From the NCBI GenBank assembly GCA_947176485.1, contig CAMWQS010000002.1:1-40517 (forward strand): 40,517 bases of DNA. Reading direction: 5' to 3'. Position numbers and translations under genes: made by a program. The stretch is from an uncultured Clostridia bacterium. GTDB lineage: Bacteria; Bacillota; Clostridia; Christensenellales; Borkfalkiaceae. Positions 8,723-15,944 of this stretch are shown here, piece after piece. Under the pieces are notes generated by a model. The model did not search any database. It was given only the letters and a program-made list of their open reading frames with translations, and was not told where the DNA came from. Every line of letters starts with the position of its first letter. Position 1 is the stretch's first letter.

Positions 8723-11700
8723 ATGAAGAAATCAAAGCTAATGAAAGCCTTATTGACTTTCGGAATGAGTATGGTAACGGCGACAGCTATCGTCGGTTTT
8801 ACCGCATGCGGTGACGAGCACGACCACGTTGACGCGGATAATAACGGCAAGTGCGATATATGCGAAACCGATATGACGCCCGCAGACGGCGGCAACCAAG
8901 ACATTACGGTAGCCGTTGAAAAGGTTGAGCTTAACAAAAACTCGATTACGCTTGATATCGGCGGTGAGGAAACCTTAACGGCAACCGTTACGCCCGATAA
9001 TGCAGATAATAAAACCGTAACTTGGTCGAGTGATAAACCCGATATCGCAACGGTAGTGGGCGGCAAGATTACTGCAAAAGCAGCCGGCACGGCAACCATA
9101 ACGGCAACCGCGGGCGGCAAAACCGCAACCTGCTCGGTAACGGTAAACGAACCCGCACCCAAGCCCGACGTAACCAAGGAAGAATGGGCGGAAATTTTGG
9201 AAAGCGTAGATAACTTCACGCTCACGGAATCGACGGAAAGTAAAACGAGTATTCAAAAGGTCGACGGCGATAAAATCGGGCTTGCCGACGGCAGCATTTT
9301 AGTCAAAGACGGTGAAAAGTATTACGAATACCGTCAAGACGTCGAAACCGAGAAATGGGCAAAAGTAGAAATTTCAGCCCAATTTTACGAAGCCACGGCA
9401 AACGTCTTTTCGGGTTTTGTAAGCGGTATTAAAGACCTTTACGAGGAGTTTGACCTTAACGACGGAGTATACGTTGCTAAACACGCCGTCAATATGGCGG
9501 GGATAGGTGAACTTCATAACTTGGAAGTTAAATTTAATCACGGCAAGTTGACGGGCATAACGTTCCAAACGATTATCGAGATTGGCGGCGACGTCATCAT
9601 CGAAGGTACGCCTGCGGAGCAAGCCGACGAACCCACAGAGAGCGGCGGTGCAACTACCGAAACCCCCAACCCTACCGAGAATCTTTTGATTACGAGTTAC
9701 GAAGTTTCCGACGTCGGCACGACCGTCGTTCCCCTGCCTAAGATTGACGGCGGAGAAACTCCCGACCCCGAAGACAAAGCAGCAGTAACCGCAGACGAGT
9801 GGGCGGAAATTTTCAACGGCTTAACCAACGTTACCGTTGAAATGAAGTTGGAAGGCGAATTACAATCGACGCTTAAAACCGACGGTGTAAAAGTTCATCT
9901 TATTTCTGCGGACAATGAAACCATTTTCGCTGAGTCCGAAGGCAGTTACTACAAATATGAAAAGACTGATGGCAAATGGTCAAAAGAAGAAATAACTCAA
10001 GAAGCTTACGCCAGCGAGCTTGAAGAAGATAATGCGTATTTAGCTGTATTAAAGTCTTTAAATGCTTATTATAGCGAATTTGATTACAAAGACGGCAAGT
10101 ACAGTGTAGCAGAAATCGAAGACGTAGTTATTAAAAACATAGAAGTTACTTTCGATGACGGCAAATTGGTAAGCGTAAAATGTGAAGTCGAGGAATTAGA
10201 GCTTTCTTACGGTAACGCAAACGCAACTACAATTGAAGTGCCTATGGTCAACGAAGTTCCCAATATCACTATGTGGACGGAAGTAACCGACGCGATAAAT
10301 GGTGAAGTGCACGAAAACGACGCCGATTTTATATGGCACCATATTTTCTTTAACGATGCAGTTGCTAAGCAATATAATTTCGACAGCTACGAAGCAACGG
10401 TAAAGCTTGACGGCGTTGACGGCGAAGTTGTTACGAGTATTGCATTCAACGAAAACGACATTAAAGCTCACACCTATCATATGCAAATCCGTATTAAGGG
10501 GAATAGGTATCAAACGGCAGAATTCACAATCACCTTCAAGAATGGCGACGACGTAGTTGCAACCGGCACCTATACCCGCGAGGGAAGTAAAGAAGTAGTT
10601 CTTAACAAAGCTGTTGCGACCATATTAGTAGAAGCAACCGAAACCATTTCAATTACGTCCATTAACGGTAGTACTGATTGGAATGGTAAGAAAATTACTT
10701 GGTCTATCGACAATGAAAGCTTAGCAACCATTGTGGATAACGAAGACGGCACCTGCACCGTTACCGGCGTTGCAGAGGGCGAGGTTATCCTCACGTGTAC
10801 CGTTGGCGAGGGCAAAGAAGCATTCAGCCAGACCTGTGAAATAACCGTCAGTGAAAGCAATGAACCGACAGAACCAGAGGACGTTTCTAGCCAAGTCGTA
10901 CATAATAATAAATTCCCTCACGGCGATAGAAAGGGCGTACAAATTTATTATGATTTACAAGGCAGTGATTACTCTAAACTTGTTAAACAAATCGTTCCCG
11001 CTAATACAGTGATAACGGCAACTAAGAATGGGGAAGCATATACGGTTCAAGTTCTCCGCAAAGAATGGGAAAGCAATACTACAAATAAACTGTGGATTCA
11101 AATTTCAGTAGATGGCGACTGGTCGGATAACGATTACGTATTTTCAATTAGTTTCAGAGATGCAGATGGCAACGAGGTTGCTTACGGCACTTATAGTGAA
11201 ATGGCAACAGACGCGGCTTTGTATATTAGCAAAGATACGCTTAGCCTTACGCTTAAAGAAGATGAAACGGTTACCGGAACGATAACGGCATCTAAAACTG
11301 CCGCGGCTGTGGGCGATATAGAGTGGAAAATTGAGGATACGGAAGGTGAGGGCGTTGCATCAATTGAAGTAAGCGAAGATAAGCTTTCCGTAACGGTAAC
11401 AGCACTTACGGCAGGTACTGCAACTATTACCGTAACAGTAGGCGGTTTGACAAAGACTTGTGAAGTAACCGTACACGCTGTGGGCGGGGGTGGTGTTCAG
11501 CTCCCCGATATACAGCTTAAGTTTACGGCTGTACTTAACGACTATTACCCCGCGGCTGGTGCAATTTATCACGACTTTATCAGCTTAGCTGAAATCTACG
11601 ATAACTTTGTATACTCTCTTGATAACATACAAGTCAGTGCAACGCTTAACGGAGAAGAAATTGCAGTTGAGTTGCAACCCAACGGTTCGCTCGGCGGAGA

Positions 11701-11836
11701 TAAAAATATGCATTTCCACGCTAAAATCGGTGACGCAAGTACTACTGTTGACGAGATAAAGTCGGGCTTGTCTATTACGATGATTTTTATCGATAAAGAC
11801 GGCAACCCTTGTGCATACGCTATCATTGCGAACTAA
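8723..11836 (+). CDS. Modular surface lipoprotein with Big_2 (bacterial Ig-like) domains
   Basis: Lipobox GFTAC; DHVDADNNGKCDICETDM motif; Big_2 module VEKVELNKNSITLDIGGEETLTATVTPDNADNKTVTWSSDKPDIATV... Confidence 0.88.
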   Translation: MKKSKLMKALLTFGMSMVTATAIVGFTACGDEHDHVDADNNGKCDICETDMTPADGGNQDITVAVEKVELNKNSITLDIGGEETLTATVTPDNADNKTVTWSSDKPDIATVVGGKITAKAAGTATITATAGGKTATCSVTVNEPAPKPDVTKEEWAEILESVDNFTLTESTESKTSIQKVDGDKIGLADGSILVKDGEKYYEYRQDVETEKWAKVEISAQFYEATANVFSGFVSGIKDLYEEFDLNDGVYVAKHAVNMAGIGELHNLEVKFNHGKLTGITFQTIIEIGGDVIIEGTPAEQADEPTESGGATTETPNPTENLLITSYEVSDVGTTVVPLPKIDGGETPDPEDKAAVTADEWAEIFNGLTNVTVEMKLEGELQSTLKTDGVKVHLISADNETIFAESEGSYYKYEKTDGKWSKEEITQEAYASELEEDNAYLAVLKSLNAYYSEFDYKDGKYSVAEIEDVVIKNIEVTFDDGKLVSVKCEVEELELSYGNANATTIEVPMVNEVPNITMWTEVTDAINGEVHENDADFIWHHIFFNDAVAKQYNFDSYEATVKLDGVDGEVVTSIAFNENDIKAHTYHMQIRIKGNRYQTAEFTITFKNGDDVVATGTYTREGSKEVVLNKAVATILVEATETISITSINGSTDWNGKKITWSIDNESLATIVDNEDGTCTVTGVAEGEVILTCTVGEGKEAFSQTCEITVSESNEPTEPEDVSSQVVHNNKFPHGDRKGVQIYYDLQGSDYSKLVKQIVPANTVITATKNGEAYTVQVLRKEWESNTTNKLWIQISVDGDWSDNDYVFSISFRDADGNEVAYGTYSEMATDAALYISKDTLSLTLKEDETVTGTITASKTAAAVGDIEWKIEDTEGEGVASIEVSEDKLSVTVTALTAGTATITVTVGGLTKTCEVTVHAVGGGGVQLPDIQLKFTAVLNDYYPAAGAIYHDFISLAEIYDNFVYSLDNIQVSATLNGEEIAVELQPNGSLGGDKNMHFHAKIGDASTTVDEIKSGLSITMIFIDKDGNPCAYAIIAN

Positions 11837-11862
11837 TTGCAACAATTACACACAACGAAAAA

Positions 11863-11894
11863 CGGGACGGAATTTTCCGTCCCGCTTTATTTTT
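11863..11894. terminator. Rho-independent terminator
   Basis: CGGGACGG-AATTTT-CCGTCCCG followed by a T-rich tract. Confidence 0.75.
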
Positions 11895-12542
11895 TTACCA
11901 AATAAAGGTTGCCTTTGCCTGCTCGCCGTTGTCGATTAAAATATCCTGTGCCGTCATGGAACGATTGACAACCGTAACAAAGTAGGCCCACTCCGCAATC
12001 TCCTCGGGCTCTGCCCATTTGGGCAAAAGCGTCTCGTCCATAATTTGTTTCCAGAGCACGGCGTCGTTCATCACGCGCTCGTTTAGCTCCGTCCTGACGC
12101 CCCCCGGAGAGAGACTGTTTGCCGTCGCCCCGTATTTCGCCACACGCAGGGCAACGTTCTTCATATAGGCAACCATACCCCCCTTGCTTGCGCAATATTC
12201 GGGGAATTCTGCGCCCGAGCTTGCACTCGCAGACGCAATAAATAAAACACTTTTAATATTCTTTTGAAATGCGTATTTCTCGGTTATGCGGATACTGCCC
12301 TTTAGGTTGATATCGATATCCTGTCCCGAGTCCTGCACGCCTGCGTTGTTGATTAAAATTTCCGCACCCGAAACCTCGGGCAACTCCCCCGAAAAAACAT
12401 CCGTCTGAACGTGCGTGTAGTTCTTATGTTCCAAGGAGGGGGGCAGAATATCGAGCCCGATAACCTCGTGCCCGCACGTTAAAAATTTCCGTGCAATCGC
12501 CTTACCGATTCCCTTACTCGTTCCCGTCATAAGCACTTTCAT
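11895..12542 (-). CDS. SDR-family oxidoreductase
   Basis: MTGTSKGIGKAIARKF, ILINNAGVQDSG, YCASKGGMVAYMKN, SPGGVRTEL. Confidence 0.9.
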   Translation of the reverse strand: MKVLMTGTSKGIGKAIARKFLTCGHEVIGLDILPPSLEHKNYTHVQTDVFSGELPEVSGAEILINNAGVQDSGQDIDINLKGSIRITEKYAFQKNIKSVLFIASASASSGAEFPEYCASKGGMVAYMKNVALRVAKYGATANSLSPGGVRTELNERVMNDAVLWKQIMDETLLPKWAEPEEIAEWAYFVTVVNRSMTAQDILIDNGEQAKATFIW

Positions 12543-13287
12543 GTTGTACCTCCCTTTTCAGTGTAAAATACTCTTCCCCTAAGCCGTTTTGTTTCCACCG
12601 CTTTGTAATCATGAAGCCCGGATAGAAAAAGATTGCCTCGCACAAAAGTTCGACGAGCATGCCCGTCACCGCGCAGGTCAGGCACTGCACTATCGTCCAG
12701 CCGAAGAAGAAGTGGCTAACGAGCAGTGCAAAAACCAGGTTGTCTACAAACTGCCCCACAGCCGTCGAAACGTAGGTACGCATTACGTACGCGCCGAGCC
12801 CGTCGGGCTTCCTTTTAAAAATCTTACCGATTCCGAAGTTGGACAGGTTATTCACAATAGACGAGGAAAGAAAGGCAACCGTACTGCCGAGGACGACGTA
12901 CCAAGTTCCGCCGAAAGTGTGATTGAGCGCATTGCCTATCACTTTCTCGCTCCCCTCAACGTAAGATTCGCCCCAAGTTCCCGGAACTACGCTGCCGATA
13001 AAGAGCAGTAGGCAAAAAAACAGATTGACGACAATAGCTAGCACGGTGACCTCGGTCGCCGCCTTGGGCCCGAAGTGCTTGGTTAAAATATCCATGGTGA
13101 AGAAGGCAAACCAAGACACGATAATTCCGCAGTCGAGTGCCAGCCAGTCGCAGGGAATATCTAAACTCTTATTTGCAAGCAGGTTCATGGAGAACACGGA
13201 TAGAATAAACAGCACGACGACAATTGTCGGCACGCTTTTAAGGAGTACACAAAACTCCTTCCATTCTTTTTGTATCTTTTGTTTCAT
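12514..13287 (-). CDS. Queuosine precursor transporter (VUT/YhhQ family)
   Basis: Multipass; VFSMNLLANKSLDIPCDWLALDCGIIVSWFAFFTMDILTKHFGPKAATEV and QFVDNLVFALL; ATG at 13287 (ORF extends to GTG 13338). Confidence 0.85.
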   Translation of the reverse strand: MKQKIQKEWKEFCVLLKSVPTIVVVLFILSVFSMNLLANKSLDIPCDWLALDCGIIVSWFAFFTMDILTKHFGPKAATEVTVLAIVVNLFFCLLLFIGSVVPGTWGESYVEGSEKVIGNALNHTFGGTWYVVLGSTVAFLSSSIVNNLSNFGIGKIFKRKPDGLGAYVMRTYVSTAVGQFVDNLVFALLVSHFFFGWTIVQCLTCAVTGMLVELLCEAIFFYPGFMITKRWKQNGLGEEYFTLKREVQHESAYDGNE

Positions 13288-13320
13288 AAAAATAAAAGCG
13301 TCTTTAACTTCCGCAAAAGT

Positions 13321-13347
13321 CAAAAACGCGGGGCGCACTTCGCGCCC
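13321..13347 (-). terminator. Putative intrinsic terminator (expression platform) after the preQ1 aptamer
   Basis: GGGCGC-GAAGT-GCGCCC followed by CGCGTTTTTG. Confidence 0.55.
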
Positions 13348-13351
13348 TAAT

Positions 13352-13407
13352 TCCTCCTAGTTTTGATTTTGCTTTTATATGCAAGGCAGGATGGTTACGA
13401 ACTGCCC
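13352..13407 (-). promoter_or_regulatory. Candidate preQ1-I riboswitch aptamer
   Basis: Minus strand: P1 GGCAG/CTGCC closing loop TTCGTAACCATC, tail CAAAACTAGGAGG; upstream of a queuosine precursor transporter. Confidence 0.68.
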
Positions 13408-13425
13408 GATTCAATTTTCTAACAT

Positions 13426-13454
13426 ATTTTATCACAGCTATAAGCAAAATGCAA
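13426..13454 (-). promoter_or_regulatory. Candidate sigma-A promoter of the riboswitch/transporter operon
   Basis: TTGCAT - N17 - TAAAAT on the minus strand, about 19 nt before the P1 stem. Confidence 0.6.
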
Positions 13455-13505
13455 CTCATTTTACGGTTGCAAAAATTAATTTCCCGTACCCGCAAAAATT
13501 CAGTT

Positions 13506-13538
13506 GCCCCCCTAATATGCCGCAAATAACGCGTTTTT
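13506..13538 (+). repeat. Dispersed ~33-bp intergenic repeat, copy B
   Basis: GCCCCCCTAATATGCCGCAAATAACGCGTTTTT. Confidence 0.65.
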
Positions 13539-13561
13539 CGGCGTGGAATTGTGCAAAGGTA

Positions 13562-13590
13562 TTGACATTTTCCGACAATATAGCTATAAT
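13562..13590 (+). promoter_or_regulatory. Consensus sigma-A promoter
   Basis: TTGACA - N17 - TATAAT. Confidence 0.85.
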
Positions 13591-13622
13591 CAAGACGTAT
13601 AAAATATATAAGAGGTGTGTTA

Positions 13623-14552
13623 ATGAATAAAAAATTTACTGCCTTTTTCAACGGCTTGGGTATGACGGTAAATAAGAATTCCGCATACGGCGTTGTAAAC
13701 GGGTATGAAACTAATGCGCGGCTAAATAATTTTGATAACGTTGCGCCTCTTTTGGTACATATTACTTGTTACACCACGGACGAGGCAAAGCGCAATATTG
13801 CAAACGCTTTGCGGGCAGCGGCGATTAAGTTTTGCAACTTTCAATTTTCGCCTTACGGGCTTACGGTCGGGCTGAACGATATGACGGGCGGCAGACTTTT
13901 AAAAAGGCTGAACGGCGTTTTGGATTTATTGTATAGCACCATTGCGGCAAACGGCGGCTTGGGCGTAGGCTATTGCCCCGTGTGCGGCAAGGCGTTGGAG
14001 GCGGAGCAAGCTATTCTTTGCCAAGTTGACGGCTTCACTATAAGCCTTGACGAGGAATGCAAAACCAACTTGAACGCTTTAATCGACGCCGAAAATAAGG
14101 ACTTTAAGGAGGCACCCAACAACTACTTGCGCGGGTTCCTCGGTGCGGTGGTCGGTGCGCTTGCGGGCGTAGTGGTGGCAATACTGTTAAATGTCGCGGG
14201 CTTCGTATCCTCGCTGTCGGCAATAGTTTCCGCAGTTCTGGGCGCGTTTTTATATGAAAAATTCGGCGGAAAGCCCAATAAAATGATGATAGTGATAGTT
14301 TCGTTGACAACCTTCGTTTTTATGGCGGCAACGGTTCCGGCAATTTACATAGTAACTTCGGGAATAGCTGCAAGCGAATATGGAGTAAATATTTCAATGT
14401 TTGAAGCCTTTGCTCTCCTTATGCAAGACTCGGAATTTGCAAGCTGGTTCTACAGCGACCTTGCTCTCATCTTATTGTTCTCCGCACTTGGCGTCGGCTG
14501 GATTATCTTCTATCTTTCAAGAAAAATCAAGAGAAGACAAAACATACAATAA
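13623..14552 (+). CDS. Hypothetical membrane protein with zinc-ribbon-like Cys motif
   Basis: SD AGAGGTG; YCPVCGKALEAEQAILC; four predicted TM segments in the C-terminal half. Confidence 0.75.
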   Translation: MNKKFTAFFNGLGMTVNKNSAYGVVNGYETNARLNNFDNVAPLLVHITCYTTDEAKRNIANALRAAAIKFCNFQFSPYGLTVGLNDMTGGRLLKRLNGVLDLLYSTIAANGGLGVGYCPVCGKALEAEQAILCQVDGFTISLDEECKTNLNALIDAENKDFKEAPNNYLRGFLGAVVGALAGVVVAILLNVAGFVSSLSAIVSAVLGAFLYEKFGGKPNKMMIVIVSLTTFVFMAATVPAIYIVTSGIAASEYGVNISMFEAFALLMQDSEFASWFYSDLALILLFSALGVGWIIFYLSRKIKRRQNIQ

Positions 14553-14565
14553 TTGCGGTTAATAC

Positions 14566-14600
14566 AAAATCGGGCGGTATCAATTTACCGCCCGATTTTT
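14566..14600 (+). terminator. Rho-independent terminator
   Basis: AAAATCGGGCGGTA/TACCGCCCGATTTT stem followed by T tract. Confidence 0.88.
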
Positions 14601-14605
14601 TAATT

Positions 14606-14640
14606 GGTGCCCACATATGCCGCAAATAACGCGTTTTTTT
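14606..14640 (+). repeat. Dispersed ~33-bp intergenic repeat, copy C
   Basis: GGTGCCCACATATGCCGCAAATAACGCGTTTTTTT. Confidence 0.65.
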
Positions 14641-14645
14641 GCGGG

Positions 14646-15131
14646 TTATTCTTGCCTTACGCCTAAAATATGTATCCCCCGCGCCACGGCAAAGTTGTAG
14701 GAAGATAGCGGCTTATTGAACGCGTCGTAGGTGTGTGCCGCAACCAAAATTTGCCCGCGTGCAAACCCGACCACGACGGGCGAATGGTAGAAGTCTCCCG
14801 TACCCGTGCCGAGCTGAATTATATCGCCCACCTCGACTTTATCAAGCGAAACTTCCTCGGCAAACGGGCCAACGCTCTCGTTTTTAACTAAAAAGTTATA
14901 CAGGTATTCTACGCCCGTCCACGAAGGGGTGCGGTCGTTCACGCTTTTATAAAACCACCCGAAGGTGGGGGTAAAATTCATTATTTTTGCGCCCGCGTAA
15001 ATACATTGTGATGCGTAGTTCGTGCAGTCGCCGCCTATCTTCGAAAAGTCGTAAAAGGCGGGATTTCTGCCGAATGCCCACTTTTTTGCATAGGCAAAAG
15101 CTGCCTCTCTGTCATACTCTAAAATTCTCAT
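14646..15131 (-). CDS. Amidase-domain (Amidase_6-like) protein
   Basis: YDREAAFAYAKKWAFGRNPAFYDFSKIGGDCTNYASQCIYAGAKIM and late conserved His (YHSPVVVG, AAHTYDAF). Confidence 0.8.
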   Translation of the reverse strand: MRILEYDREAAFAYAKKWAFGRNPAFYDFSKIGGDCTNYASQCIYAGAKIMNFTPTFGWFYKSVNDRTPSWTGVEYLYNFLVKNESVGPFAEEVSLDKVEVGDIIQLGTGTGDFYHSPVVVGFARGQILVAAHTYDAFNKPLSSYNFAVARGIHILGVRQE

Positions 15132-15132
15132 A

Positions 15133-15165
15133 CACCCCATAATATGCTTGAAATACCGCGTTTTG
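15133..15165 (+). repeat. Dispersed ~33-bp intergenic repeat, copy D
   Basis: CACCCCATAATATGCTTGAAATACCGCGTTTTG. Confidence 0.5.
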
Positions 15166-15176
15166 TTACGCAAAAG

Positions 15177-15205
15177 TTGACTTTTTTTACGAACTCGGTT
15201 ATAAT
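15177..15205 (+). promoter_or_regulatory. Sigma-A promoter of LMW-PTP gene
   Basis: TTGACT - N17 - TATAAT. Confidence 0.7.
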
Positions 15206-15242
15206 TACGGGGTACATAAATCGTTTAAGGAAATAGAAGTAA

Positions 15243-15728
15243 ATGATAACGGTTTCTTTCGTTTGCCTTGGCAACATTTGCCGCTCGCCTATGGCAGAGC
15301 TTATTTTGAAGCACCTCGTGAAAGAGCGCGGGCTTGAAAACAGTTTCGATATAAAATCGTTCGGAACCTCGGACGAGGAGGAGGGCAACCCCATTTACCC
15401 GCCCGCAAAGCGCACTTTAAGGGCACACGGTATAGATGGCGAGCACATCGCAAAGCAAATTTCATTAAAAGATATTATTAACAGCGACTTTATTCTCGTT
15501 ATGAATTCAAATAACCTTTTCGACGTTTTACGGCTTACGGGCGGGGAATTCGGAAACAAAATTTTCAAGCTTTGCTCGTTCACCTCTAAACCCCGCGACG
15601 TGGCGGACCCGTGGTACACTGGCGACTTCGAAAAGGCGTTCGTTGACGTATATGACGGGGTCAATTGCTTTTTAGAGTACGTTTTAAAAGAGAAAAAAGA
15701 CGCCATAAATTACGATTTAAGGCACTGA
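15243..15728 (+). CDS. Low-molecular-weight protein-tyrosine phosphatase
   Basis: VCLGNICRSPMAE P-loop and VADPWYTGDF acid loop. Confidence 0.93.
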   Translation: MITVSFVCLGNICRSPMAELILKHLVKERGLENSFDIKSFGTSDEEEGNPIYPPAKRTLRAHGIDGEHIAKQISLKDIINSDFILVMNSNNLFDVLRLTGGEFGNKIFKLCSFTSKPRDVADPWYTGDFEKAFVDVYDGVNCFLEYVLKEKKDAINYDLRH

Positions 15729-15734
15729 ATTTCA

Positions 15735-15766
15735 GCCCGCGTTTCCCCGGAAACGCGGGCTTTTTT
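15735..15766 (+). terminator. Rho-independent terminator
   Basis: GCCCGCGTTTCC-CC-GGAAACGCGGGC-TTTTTT. Confidence 0.92.
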
Positions 15767-15824
15767 ATGCGTAAATTTACATATTTTGACAACGCAATTT
15801 TTGCCTTTCGAAAGCGAAATTTTC

Positions 15825-15853
15825 TTGACACGCGTATATTTTATTATTATAAT
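15825..15853 (+). promoter_or_regulatory. Consensus sigma-A promoter heading the AAA+/MBG cluster
   Basis: TTGACA - N17 - TATAAT. Confidence 0.85.
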
Positions 15854-15944
15854 AGTAAAACACGTTTATTATAATACACACGCACCGCGCAGGGCGCGGA
15901 CGGCGAAAAAGTAGGTAAGCACACCGCTTTAAATGGAGGCGCAG

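Noticed and set aside
13304-13651. 115-aa minus-strand ORF over the riboswitch region
   Set aside because: Spans promoter, candidate aptamer and dispersed repeat; peptide KTRYLRHI comes from the repeat.
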